Shown one piece after another: positions 12,086 to 24,037 of a stretch of DNA of 64,000 nucleotides (positions are counted from its first letter, which is position 1; the number at the start of each line of letters is the position of its first letter). Source of the DNA: Corella eumyota (taxonomy: Eukaryota > Chordata > Ascidiacea > Phlebobranchia > Corellidae); assembly GCA_963082875.1 (NCBI GenBank), contig OY720099.1:16535066-16599065 (forward strand), written 5' to 3'. The translations under genes and the position numbers were made by a program. Under the pieces are notes generated by a model, which saw only the letters and a list, made by a program, of their open reading frames with translations, was not told where the DNA came from and did not search any database.

Positions 12086-15000
12086 ATGAATGTAACAAGT
12101 ATGGAAAACGCAACTGCCATACCTCCACAAGCAGAAGAAGTTGTCGTGGTCACTGTATTAGTAGCAATACTAACATCCCTTCTGGCTTTATTGGTAATTG
12201 TAGGCAACGGACTTATCATTGTATCAGTAACAGTAGTGAAAAAGTTACGCCAGCCAGCAAACTTTTTAATTGTTTCTCTGGCGTTGTCGGACTTTTTAGT
12301 TGGCCTCGTGGTCTTGCCTTTAACGATAGTGTATGATATAGCTGGAAAATGGGTATTTGGACCTATGATGTGTGACATACATGTTAGTTTTGACGTGATT
12401 TGCTGTACAGCAAGCATCATGAATTTGTGTATGATCAGTATTGACAGGTAAATCATTCTTGATTTTGTATTTTTAGTCTGTTTTTTTTACCAAGATGTAT
12501 TACATTACTGCGCCTCCAGTCTGGACATCAATTATTCATGCGTAAACCAAATCACCAAATTGAAAATGTAATTACACGAAAAGAGATACTTTTTATATTG
12601 AGTAAGTGGCCTTTGCAAGAAATCTAAGATTTAAAACCGCGTTTAAAATTTAAGCCCTGTTTTTCTATTTAAATTTTTGTCAAATACGAAATTTACAAAG
12701 TTTTAGTGTTTTTATAAAATCGATTTATTTAATTTTGGGAGATATCCATGCCCTTGTTTATTTTATTTAAATTTATATTTTTGTTTTGCACATAATGTGT
12801 CCTTTGTTTTTGGGTAGACTTTTAATTTGGTTTTGTTGTATTAGAATAGAGATTTTTTCTCTAAATACTGAATATTTTGTATATACTTTGATTTCAATGT
12901 CGTGGCAAAAGCACTTAGGTTGTTTTCAAAACAAGAAAATTATAAAAGTAAACATCATTTTTGAATTTTTCAATATAGAAATTTCTTTTGATGACGTCAA
13001 TGAATTGATAACATTTAAAAACTAATTTTCTTTGTTAAAACTAAAAAAATTAAATATGACTTATGTTTTGTGCAAATATTTTGTATATATATAATTGCCT
13101 ACGGCGCAACAAGAATCTAACTATCAAATTACAATAAAGAAAAATCGATTTTTTATATTTTACATTTTATTGTTCAAAATTTTTTATTTTATTCTGAAAA
13201 AAATAATTTAGACAAATTGGATTTCATTAATTTAACATATATTATTTTCACAACAAAACATTTAACAACCTTACTGTTTTCTAGATATTTGATGATAACG
13301 CGCCCAATGACTTATCCTAAACGACGAACCGGAAGGTTAATGGTGTTTTTAATTGGTTTGGCATGGTTAGTTTCTTGTTTGGTAATTATCCCTGCCTTGT
13401 TTGGATTTACGCAAAACGTTACGGACAGTAAGTTACACACATTTATATTTTTTTTAATTGTTAAACACTTTAGAATATAAATTGAGAAAAGATGAAGATA
13501 TTTTTTTGGTAAATTAAAAATTGTTTATGTTTTATTTAATTAATAAAATTCCGTTCCTATTTTGCACCTGTTTTTTTTGACTGAAATTCACGATTGATTG
13601 AAATCGATCGGTAACGGTTAACAAAACGTAAATATTTTTCATAGTCTTACCTAATTCTATAGTCGTATATTGACAAACATTACACATTTAACTTAATACT
13701 TAGTCATTGATTTATTAGCGCATGACTTTTAAAAGATAAAAGATATTTATTTTTAAACGTTAGAAATCACGTAACCTTTCCATTGAGTAACACGATTTTT
13801 ACACACAATTAAGGCTAAAAATTTAACAAAATTAAAACTGTTTATCAAATTTTAACAAAAATCAACTTTTAAATTTTTAGACATGACTTGTCTCATCAGT
13901 CAGGAGGTATGGTTTTCAATTTATTCTACAGTTTGTGCGTTTTATATTCCACTAACAATCATGTTATGTATGTATTGGAAAATATTCGTGGAGGCTTCCC
14001 GTTTTAACGCCAGACATAAAACAAGAGTTATGAGTTACATGGAGTCACAGGTATACCATGTTTTAAGTTATTTTTCATGTCAACTGATATCGATTTTTAA
14101 ATAAAACTCACGCATAGTCTAACACATACAGAATAATTATAGGAATAGAATTTATATACATTATGTTAAATTATTGACCTACAGCTGAAACGTGCGAATT
14201 TTTAATTAAAAATTGATAAAGGCATTAATTAAACATTAAAAATGTGGTGGCAATGACAGTTTAAGCATGGCTTGTTTATGTTTTATACACCATTGTTCTT
14301 CTAATTTATAGTTTAGCTCTTTAAACAACATCGTTTTATTTTACTTAAAATTTTTCTAGTTTCGCTTATCTTTAAGACTTTAAAAAATAATTACTAAAAC
14401 ATTCTTTGAATGAACTGTTGGGTGACTAAAAATTGTAACAGGGTTAAACATTTCAATAACGACTTTTTTATATTGTTTTTAGTTACTAAACATTGATCAT
14501 TAAATCTAAATATTTAGAACAGTCCGTACAGCACGCCAAAAATATCATCACGTAACGTAACATCCAGCTCTTCGGAGAATATTTCGTTAGCATCCTGTGG
14601 AAAGGACGATTGCGTCACAAACTCTATTAAATCCGAAAATTATGTTATAGACTCAAGTGAACAACTACTGCCAATTGACTTGGAAAGTCGTAATAGCGTT
14701 AGCAACAATAACGATGAGAGTGTGTTTGATTGCATGACCGGCAATTTAAAATATGAAGTAGTATCTAATATACAAAAGGTACCTGATTTATTACAAGAGA
14801 TAAAAACTCCGGAAGAAAATTTGTTACAAGTACCGAAAACTGCCGAAGTAACACAAATGAATAAAAAAACAAAAAACTGTAATCAACGAATACAGGTCAG
14901 GTCCAAGTCTGACAGCTCTGCACAACCCTATAAGCAGACATATAAACGCACTAACGGACATCTAACAAAGGTGTGCGATATAGTGCCAGCTATTAATGAG

Positions 15001-18000
15001 CACGATTCGGCGTTACCAAACGACGTATCGTCTTCTTTAGAACTTAAACCTACGCGCGAACTTAACGCCTCTAAATCAATTGGTACGCGGGTCGATGCTA
15101 TTAAAGTAAACGGTGTACTGTCCTACAGCGCTGGGGGATTCAACAAATTTGAACGACGCACGCGGCATTCCATTTTCTCAGGGTCGAGCGCGTGTTGTTC
15201 TCGGCCTAAATTTTGCCGAACGACATCGGCGCCCGCTCGCAGTAACACAATCGGTGCCAATGGCAACGGATATTATCCCAGAAACATGACAGTAGTTTCA
15301 AACAGCAAATTTGGAAGCTACACTGAAACTAGGCAGTTAGGATATAATGGGCGAAGGTAAGAAAATGATGTCTCAAGTTTGTTTAAAATAATTTAACTAG
15401 GTCTCATTAAATAAAATGTCTTTGGAGTACTTAAATGTAAATGTAATATAAAAAAATTCAAATTCAAACTTTAATAAATCGAGTTTTAGAGACATTCAAA
15501 ATCCCATTTTATTAAACAAACTAAATATCAATTTACATTACGTTTTTATGTTGATTTGACGCCATCACAATTTTTTGACTGACTCTCTACAATGACAATG
15601 ACGTCATGCATATTGATAATTTAATCTAGTTTTATTTAAATAGCGTATATTTGCGCAGTAACCTTTTTAAATGGAATTGGCATTGACGTATATGATGTAA
15701 AGTCCATCAAAACTAAATTAAAAAAAAAACAGAAAATAGGAAAAATCGCATTTCGGTTCTCACAAATAAAAGGTAAAGATAACGGATTACAACACGCACA
15801 TACAGATAAGAATCTACAACTGTTTGAGATAGGCTACGACACAAAACGCAGAGATAAAGATTTTAATCTGCACAAAATTATTTTTTTGTAATGCTGACAA
15901 GACATTTATGAACGAAAACGAGTTCAACGTAACGTAAAAGCAATCTAACGACCATTTTAAAATACAAAAAAAGTTTTTCATGTAAAACGGGTTAAACCGA
16001 ACACTTGCTACATCACTATGAGGTCGTGGGTTCAATCCCCACTGCTCTCATGCTGTAGCGCCCTTGTGTAAGGCGCTATAAACGGTATGAACTCCTGCTG
16101 AGCCAACACCTAATCAGCAGCATAATTACCGGGCAATTATAATCTATAATATCCCAAACTGCTAAAGGCAACTCGAGACTGGGTCTGAGTAACTGATGTT
16201 ACTCTATGTTTAGGTCGCGCATTTGACCTTCCCACATCGAAAATAAAAATATATACAAATAAAAACTATTTAAAAATTATGCAATGTTATAGGTGTGGTG
16301 TCGTCATTGATTACTAAATAACTTAAATAACTCCCAGTGTGTAGCTGGGTAACGTATATATGCCGGTTAAGTTGCGATAATGGTCTAGCTTTTAACTTGC
16401 ATTTGTTCATTTTATTATTTACAAAAAACTAAGATAAATAAGAGCGATTATTTTATTTCTTTTTAAAGAGACAGCAAAAATAACTGTAATTTCATACGGC
16501 GCGAATTAAGATTTTTTATTGCTTCAATTTTCATTTTTTAATGCGTCAATTTTCATTTACAAAATGTCATTTATTTACAGGATGTGGTAATATAAAAAAT
16601 TCAGTTACTTCTAGGTAGGTTAAAAATAGAATCAAAATTCCAATAGATTTAAACTAATTTTCCCACCCAAAATTAAATACACAAACATCAAAATTCAACA
16701 CAAAAAAATGTATACAAATAAAGGGTTCTAAATAAGTTAAATCAATAAACAAAAACTACACCGTCGTTCATGTTTAAAATGCACCATCTATTTTCTATTT
16801 AGATCAACTATGTTCAATCAAATCAAGCGGCGCGTTTCTCTAGCGACAACTCGTGACCGTATGAGAAATGTAAAAGCAACGCGAACTCTGGGCATCATTG
16901 TCGGAGCTTTTACATTTTGCTGGCTACCCTTTTTTATTGTTACATTTCTAAGGCCGTTTATTTGCGAAAATCCAGAATCACAAGATTGCATACCATTATG
17001 GCTGGTAGGAATTTTATTGATATTTATACTTTTAAATTTGTATTATGAAATTGTAAACTAAGGGCATAAGTGGGCACAGTTAAACAAAAAAGCAACTTCG
17101 TTAAATGGTTATTCGTTACACATAACAGTAACTTCGCTAACGTTTTTTCGGTAAATTAAACCAAGTGTAACGGAAGTTATCGTTAAACGTTAACGTTAAA
17201 ATTTAATTAAAACAAACAAAGAAATTACCTTTTTATAAAAAAAGATTTAAAAAAAATAGATTTTTTCTTAATCGATGTTTTAACTAGGCGAAAATGGTTT
17301 AGAAGAAGTTTTTAAAACTGGCTTAGGCCCAATGCCCAAATAACAGTTGCCGGATAATAATTACTTACATCGTTTAAAAATTGCGACGATTAAACCCGAT
17401 AAACGGCGATTTTAAACATATATATTCCTTATATTACCATGGATTTACTTGTAAAATATTGAGTTAACGGGCTTAATTCAACGGAAGCACAATTTAACGA
17501 AAGTTAACAGGTCCGATAACTATTTTTAAAATTAACTTAAAAGTTAAATTTTAACAAAAAAATTAACTTCGTTATTTAACGTTTAACGCATTAACGATTT
17601 GGTGCCCACCTTTGACTAAGGGTAGGCTCATAAAATAAAGACCAGCGTGGTGTAGTGGTAAGAACACTTGCTACACCACACATGAGGTCGTGGGCTCTAT
17701 CCCCACTAATCTCATGCTGTAGGGTCCTTGAGTAAGGCGCTATAAACGGTATAAACTCCTGCTGCGCCAGCACTTTAATTTAAACAAACAATGGTAACAA
17801 AATTATTGTATTGCGTAACAAATTACCACTAAAAAAGTTACTTTTTCTATGTCTGTCTACGAGTAGTATATATAGGTTTGAAACAGGGTCAAAATTACAT
17901 AACATAATTAGAAATTACTGGTATTATTTAGTTTGGTTTGGGGTTACATCTTTGTTTGAATAAAATTATAAATTTAGGTTCGACTTGTACTTTGGCTAGG

Positions 18001-18202
18001 CTACCTAAACAGCGCTTTAAATCCACTTATATATATTGGATTTTCACCGGACCTAAGATCTACTTTTCAATTCCTTATTTGCTGTAAATGTACGAACGTT
18101 GACCGTCGTCTGGCACAAAACGAGTTAAGACAGGCAGTTTTCAGAGAAAGGCGGGCCTCTAGTATATCTAGAGTGCAATACTCGAACGACAATATACTGT
18201 GA
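12086..18202 (+). CDS. HTR7: 5-HT7-like serotonin receptor (GPCR), 6 coding exons
   Basis: Exons 12086-12447, 13285-13427, 13881-14050, 14518-15356, 16803-17004 and 17978-18202 join in frame at GT/AG sites to give 646 residues. Seven membrane segments are present. Aminergic hallmarks are GNGL (TM1), SLALSD (TM2), Asp in FDVICCTAS (TM3), DRY split across the exon 1/2 border, YSTVCAFYIPL (TM5), FTFCWLPFF (TM6) and WLGYLNSALNPLIY (TM7). TM2-TM3, the CLISQ second loop and TM6 resemble vertebrate 5-HT7 more than other amine receptors; 5-HT7 signals through Gs at the plasma membrane. NVT and NAT glycosylation sites precede TM1, and a CCKC near the C-terminus may be palmitoylated. The third inner loop, coded mostly by exon 4, is very long (about 280 residues, Ser/Asn-rich). 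The start is the first in-frame ATG; an acceptor at 11994 suggests a 5' UTR intron or trans-splice site. Subtype assignment is by motif resemblance only. Confidence 0.9.
15998..16264 (+). repeat. tRNA-derived SINE in receptor intron 4
   Basis: The first part of the tRNA head (GGCAGCGTGGTGTAGTGG) is missing or diverged. The B-box GGTTCAATCCC, body and ATATATACAAATAAAA tail are present. It is in the same orientation as the host gene. Confidence 0.85.
17057..17622. mobile_element. hAT-like MITE with perfect 8-bp target duplication
   Basis: ACTAAGGG at 17057-17064 and 17615-17622 flanks a 550-bp element in receptor intron 5. Its ends are CATAAGTGGGCAC on the left and, inverted, CAAAGGTGGGCAC on the right, matching the CA..GGTGGGCA terminal style known from hAT transposons, which also make 8-bp duplications. 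The interior is full of GTTAACG/AACGTTAA motifs and codes for nothing. It is non-autonomous. Confidence 0.8.
17641..17774 (+). repeat. tRNA-derived SINE, 3'-truncated
   Basis: Only the tRNA head and the first part of the body remain; it stops inside the CCTGCTGCGCCAGCACTT segment with no A tail. It lies 18 bases after the hAT-like MITE, in intron 5 of the receptor gene. Loss of the 3' end points to later deletion. Confidence 0.8.
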
Positions 18203-19019
18203 TTTTAAGTTTGGCAATATTTTTTCACGTTATTCTGTTTTTTTTTCAATTCAAAGTTTTTGTAACACAACCATTTAGACAAATAATGTAAGTATGATTT
18301 GTTGATTTTTTTTACTGTCAATGGCACTTGCTATGTTATATATATATTAATTCTTTTAATATTTTTGAAGCAAATTAAATTACTATATCCCACGAAAGTT
18401 TTCTTTTTTAGTTAGTTGGCATAAGTGTCGTATTTTACATCAGAATTATTATTGGACGAACTCTAAACTTTTTTTTTGTATTCATTTTTTTAACAACTTG
18501 TGCAAATTTTATACTAATTATGTGTTGAATAGAATATTTTTTTCTATTGTTGATATTTCTTATCTAATTTTTCCTTAAGGCATATTAAATAAACTATTCT
18601 AATAAATCACGATTCACTTTTTTGTGATCAATAAAAAAAAACACTTCAGTAATATGATTTGTTCTAAATATTAGGAATAAATAAGTATAAATAAAAATCT
18701 AAAAGAGTAAAAAACGATTTAAGTAATTTTAAACTGCATATATAACAATTATGGTTAGTGGCACCTTAGGCTGTGGTGCTATATATAATTACAAGTAAAT
18801 TAAAGCAAATAATAAATTGATAATACAAAACGCTACATGTGTATGAAATATATTAAATAAGTAACAACAATACTTTTATTCAGTTATGTAATGCTTTTTA
18901 AATGTGTTTTCATTTAAAAACTACCTAATCAATTCTAAAAATATTATTAACTAATAAAAGTGAAACACTAGGAACGAACTACAGAATTGTGTAAGAAGTG
19001 CATTTTCAAATTGCCTTTT
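18203..19019. other. Intergenic space between convergent 3' ends
   Basis: Contains the 3' UTRs of the receptor (plus strand, AATAAA candidates near 18,590) and the transporter (minus strand, TTTATT near 18,875). No further gene or repeat is seen. Confidence 0.5.
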
Positions 19020-22000
19020 TTAAACGGTGGATTCCTTTTTTAAGTTATTGAGAGTTGGATCCATTTTGACTTGTCTTTCACGAAAAGCAAAGTAGGAGTA
19101 CACCACACTTCCGAGAACACTGAAAAAATGTGCAAGTTTAAAATTACGAATGAATTCAAGATTTTAAATTTTTTTTATGAAACCAAAATTTCTATTATAC
19201 ATTTACAAAAAGTTGAAAAAAACACAAAAAATTTAGTAAAAGTGGTTTCGACATACCTGATATTAATTCCTATAAAGTTTACCCAAGAAAAGATATAGTC
19301 ACCGCCATAAATCATACCAATATAAGTGATTGAAATATTTTTAAGGCATCCCACCACAGTTGTAGTTAAAGCGGAATTGTATGCAGTGCATACAGTAACA
19401 GAATACATTAAAATAAACCTAAAGTAAACATGTATTTTATATTAAGTATGTCCAATTTTCTACAATAGCCTACGCACTAAACAGTTCAAGTAGCATCAAT
19501 TTTTTTATTTTTTTATTAATAATATAAAATACATTTTAGTTAGATGGAACCCCGCTTTTATGTAAATATTCCTTTACTTATATTTTAAATAAATATTTAA
19601 TACATAGACCTAAAATACCAGATAGATATAGTAAGTTTAAAGTGTTTTTATGTCGATTAACAGTTTTTTGTCTTATTAAAAAAAAAAATTAAACTAAAAC
19701 GCAAGCCATGTGGTTGTGATAACTCTAACATAAGTACTAAATAAAAACAAACCAAGAAAATTTATACCTACGCCTAAATAAGCAAAAACAATTCGTTAAA
19801 ATATGGCAAATTTTTATTAAGTAATATATATCAGTTTCCCTTATTAAAAATTCAGTGTAAAATTGTAATTGTATCAAAATAGTTATTTATTTATTAAATA
19901 CCTTATCTAAAAGACTGTTTATAATTGTATTAACATAGAATCATCTTTATTTTCTTAAGGGCAAGCATCTATTATTTAACATGTATATGTGAGGTTTAAT
20001 AACATTATGTTCTATTTTATAAAATTATTTTTTTTTACTTTAAAACAGACAATTTTCTCACACCAAATTGCACACAGTAGTACCAGTTTATTTAAAAATA
20101 TGCTTGTTAACTTTTTACATGTTAGGTAATACTAGCAAACCTACTAAAATTTGTATTTATTGCAATGCCTTATATAATAAAAACACAAATCAAACTATAA
20201 ATGACTTTTTTTTTGTATATATCTTTATCCTCGATGTGGGAAAGTCGAATGCGCGACTTAAACATAGAGTAACATCAGTTACTCCAACCTAGTCTCGAGT
20301 TGCCTGTGGCAGTTCGGATATTATAGATTATAATTGCCCGATAATTATGCTGCTGATTAAGTGCTGGCTTAGCACGAGTTCATACCGTTTATAGCTCTTT
20401 ACTCAAGGGCGCTACAGCATGAGAGCAGTGGGGATTGAACCCATGACCTCATGTGTGATGTAGCTAGTGTTCTTACCACTACCCCATAATGTAGGATAAA
20501 CAAAAGGGACTTACCCCATAACGCAGGATAAACAAAAGGCAAAGACAAAACCAAATTGATCCCATTTTTCATAGTCTTGAACTTTATTGTAATCCCCAGT
20601 TAAAAATAAAGATAAACAAGCTGGTATAATCATAAACAGGCAGTTGTAATATGTTATACCATACTTCCCTAAATCCTGTAAAAAAGTATATAATAATTTT
20701 TTTTTGTATATATCTTTATCCTCAACGAATGCGCGACTTAAACATAAAGTAACATCAGTTACTCCGACCCAGTCTCGAGTTGCCTTTAGCAGTTTGGGAT
20801 ATAATAGAGATTATAATTGCCAGATAATTATTCTGCTGATTAAGTGCTGGCTCAGCAGGAGTTCATACCGTTTATAGTGCCTTACTCAAGGGCACTACAG
20901 CATGAGATCAAGGGGAATTGAACACATGACCTCATGTGTGGTGTCGTATGTTCAATCCCCACTGATCTCATGCTGTAGCGCAATTTTATATGTTCCCAGA
21001 GATAAATTTGCGAAAAAAAATTGAATAATCCATTTTAAGAAAATAAAAATTCATAATGTTAAAAAAATAAAACCTACACTTGAGTTTAGTCTTTTCTTGA
21101 TATATACATTATTAGCAGCAGTGAACAAATCATTTAGTAAAATAAAAGTATATCCCATAAGATCAAATGCTAGATCATCACTAAAATATAAAAATAGTAT
21201 TACAGTAATTATTAATATAGTTTTAAACAATACTACTACTGTATTTATTCATTAAAAAATATTTTAAAAAATCACTGAATGCAGATATGATATATTATCT
21301 ATAAAGTATTTAAAAAACAAGAAATACCTTGCAGCTATAACAGAACCAGCTATCATGGTCAACACAGTAATTGTTACCATTTTAGATGGCTTTTTGCTAA
21401 AAAAATAAACACAATATGATTAAAATCTTTGTATGCTACAATGTTAAACAATTTAATAGTAGCACAATTTATAACAAAAATTGATATTTAGTTAAAAACA
21501 TACACACATTTAATTAAAGTAACATTTATCTTTATTTCTTATGTAGCAAACTTGTGCAATGAAATGCTACACATCTTTTCCATTTTTTTACCTTAAAACA
21601 TATATTTCCAGAAGCATAGTAAGTAAAATACTAAATCTTCTTAACACAGTGAACATGGGTAAACTTAACTGTTTTGTACCACCTAATCCACAAATTAGAT
21701 TTCCTATGTAGAATATTGGAAGAGGAAATATCTATAAAAACAATTACACAATATTTTAAAATATTAAAAAAATTAGGTATTAAGAGTTTAACTAATTTGT
21801 GTTTTGCAATGTTTAAAATAACTTAGAGATAGAAAACTTAGACGTGTATGGCAAAATGATATTCAATTCGTGGCATTTTTCAGTTCACAACTGGATAGCA
21901 CTGCCCGCTCTAGTGTATTTACCGGCACCTTGGTGTAGTGGTAAGAACACTTGCTACACCACCACAAGGTCGTGGGTTCAATCCCCACTGCTTTCATGCT

Positions 22001-22771
22001 GCAGCGCCCTTGAGTAAGGCGCCATAAATGGTATGAACTCCTGCTGAGCCAGCACTTATTCAGCGGCATAACTACTGGGCAAATATAATCTATAATATCC
22101 CTAACTGCTGAAAGTAAAAAAAAATAGTAGTGCATTAAACCATATTAATTTTTTATGTTGCATGAAACTAATGACTTACTGAGTAAACAATAGAAAACTG
22201 AAAATCTGGAAATGTTAGAAGACCCAAATTTTTCCCAATTTGTAATATCACTATAGCTGCAAACATTTGACCTACTCCTAAAAATTGGGCTGATGGAAAT
22301 CTGGAACAAAAATTTAAATCCATAAAAATGATGTTTTTTTTGTATATATCTTTATCCTCAATGTGGGAAAGTCGAATGCGCGACTTAAACATAGAGTAAC
22401 ATCAGTTACTCGGACCCAGTTTCTAGTTGCCTGTGGCAAGTTGGGATATTATAGATTATAATTGCCCAGTAATTACTCAAGGGCGCTACAGAATGAGAGT
22501 AATGGAGATTGAACCCACGACCTCATGTGTGGTGTAGCAAGTGTTTTTACCACCACACCACGCTGCCGGTTAAAGCGCTATATTCCGGATTAAAATTTTG
22601 AACATTTGACAAAGAGTTAAAAATACTTTAATTTACTTATTAATAAAACAAATGTTACCCATAATTTGTCAGAACTGTTTTGTTAACCATAACTATTAAA
22701 ATCGATGTAAATGCATAAAATAATGCAGCAAAAATCCGCTTCATAGAGCTAGAACGAAGACTATCGTCCAT
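19020..22771 (-). CDS. SLC35D1: SLC35D1-like nucleotide-sugar transporter, 8 exons
   Basis: Minus-strand exons, in order: 22659-22771, 22180-22300, 21592-21731, 21328-21396, 21078-21180, 20515-20675, 19257-19418 and 19020-19119. They join in frame to 322 residues. The product is a multi-pass membrane protein of the drug/metabolite transporter superfamily. Landmark segments match vertebrate SLC35D1 closely: [71 protein letters not shown] and [16 protein letters not shown]35D1 carries UDP-glucuronate and UDP-GalNAc from cytosol into the ER for glucuronidation and chondroitin synthesis; SLC35D2 is its Golgi relative. Length is near the family norm (about 340-355), the N- and C-terminal tails being short. 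All splice sites are GT/AG. A 28-bp tandem copy of the exon 6 end and its donor lies just downstream in intron 6. D1 versus D2 orthology needs a tree. Confidence 0.92.
20205..20488 (-). repeat. tRNA-derived SINE in transporter intron 6
   Basis: Sense-oriented copy, with its A tail (as T) at 20205-20217. The extreme 5' head is replaced by the duplicated exon-end sequence at 20480-20507. Confidence 0.85.
20480..20539 (-). repeat. Tandem duplication of an exon end and its splice donor
   Basis: 20480-20507 and 20512-20539 are 28-base direct copies with 26 identities. The upper copy contains the last codons of transporter exon 6 and its GTAAGT donor. The lower copy has TATGGGGTAG at the equivalent site, so its donor is weakened. 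If intron sequence were retained, an in-frame TAG would follow within the second copy. Confidence 0.75.
20695..20942 (-). repeat. tRNA-derived SINE, head-truncated
   Basis: Minus-strand copy in transporter intron 5, with tail complement at 20695-20706. The head stops after the CTCATGTGTGGTGT segment, where an inverted SINE fragment begins. Confidence 0.8.
20943..20982 (+). repeat. Inverted SINE fragment abutting the previous copy
   Basis: About 40 bases of plus-orientation SINE (TTCAATCCCCACTGATCTCA, then TGCTGTAGCGC) are joined directly to the head end of the minus-orientation copy, making a short palindrome. Confidence 0.7.
21844..21920. mobile_element. Fragment of MITE family A
   Basis: The segment running GTATGGCAAA ... 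CAGTTCACAACTGGATAGCA ... CTCTAGTGTAT parallels the right-hand 80 bases of the intact element at 50833-51357. It is cut at the CTCTAGTGTAT position, where a SINE follows. Confidence 0.6.
21921..22112 (+). repeat. tRNA-derived SINE, 3'-truncated, inside a MITE fragment
   Basis: Head and body up to the CCCTAACTGC segment are present; the last third of the body is replaced by an A-rich stretch. It lies in transporter intron 2, antisense to the gene. Confidence 0.8.
22330..22569 (-). repeat. tRNA-derived SINE with internal deletion
   Basis: Tail complement at 22334-22341 and head (GCTGCCGG) at 22562-22569. About 50 bases of the CTGCTGAGCCAGCAC portion are missing. Transporter intron 1. Confidence 0.85.
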
Positions 22772-24009
22772 TTCGTAATTCGTTTTTATCTAAACTAGGT
22801 TACAAGTTTTACAATAATTAATTTAACTCAACATAAGAAACAGATTCACTAGAAATTAAAAAAAAAACACTTTAGAACCAGAAGTCGGTTAAAACTTTAA
22901 AATATATTTTAAATGTTGTGAGTCTGATTGGAATTACGTCAACAAAGGTGGTTACTGTTATGCGTTAGACAACTTAACTAATACTATTATGACGTTTATA
23001 AACACATAAGATTGTCTTAGCGGTTCATGATTGAAAAAAAATGGTTCATGACTGACTCGGATAATATAATCGTAAACAGTCTAAAAAAAAAATTGTCCAC
23101 AGTCTAAAAAAAAATTGTTTACGCAACCGCTGGAACAGTTTAGTAAGATGCCGTACCTAACGTTAACACACAAAAAACGTAACCTTAAATACCCCTTTTA
23201 GTAACATAGAAAACATTTATTATAATAAAATGCACAAATTAGTAAATAACACATAAAAAAATGAAATAAAGAAACATAAAACACATGATATCTGAAAATT
23301 TTTATACGATCGTTGTTGCACGGTATCTTTTTTGTTGGCTCGTACCAATGATCATATAACGATCATTGCTCGTACTCAAATATTACTTTTTTTTGAAAGT
23401 TTTACGTCACTAAATCAAAAAATTAGTATCGTTATATAACTATATAATTTAAAGGGTATTCATATTTTCGACAAATTTTTAAATAGTTGTCAGCCAATAG
23501 CTGACGTAAACTAAACTTGTTTCTCTAATATTATCAAATAATTTTTTTTTTTTTTTTTGGCAACATTTTGTATTTTCTGTCAATCTTAAAAGAACTTCCA
23601 CAATTGAAAATTGATTTGAAATTTAATACAAACTAACTCTTATAACAAAGTTTTCCAAAACTTAAATAAAGGTTATGTTTTGCGTTAAATATTAATATTA
23701 CAAACAGAACAGAATAAAAGAAATAATCTTATGCAAAAAACAAGTCTCTCTCTTCGTCCGGTTTTATTCTTTCATTGTGTTATATTTTGTATTTTCTCAT
23801 ATTTTGCATCTCTAAATGTTAATCACGAAAAAATCGTTTTTAAATTATTTTTTTGATAGTTTGTAGCGTAATAAAATCGTTTTTATAACAAAAATACCGG
23901 TGATTATTTTTTTCCTGAAGTGTGTAATAATAGATATTACATTACAATATCTATGAGGTAATTGTCCAGTTAAACAAGAGCATAGGGATGTGAAATGCTT
24001 TGTTTAGAT
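22772..24009. other. Gene-free stretch upstream of the transporter
   Basis: AT-rich. Two tiny local duplications are visible (GGTTCATGA near 23,022 and 23,042; ACAGTCTAAAAAAAAA near 23,076 and 23,100). It may hold the transporter promoter. Nothing else is seen. Confidence 0.4.
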
Positions 24010-24037
24010 CATAGAGATATATACACTAGAGAGGGCG

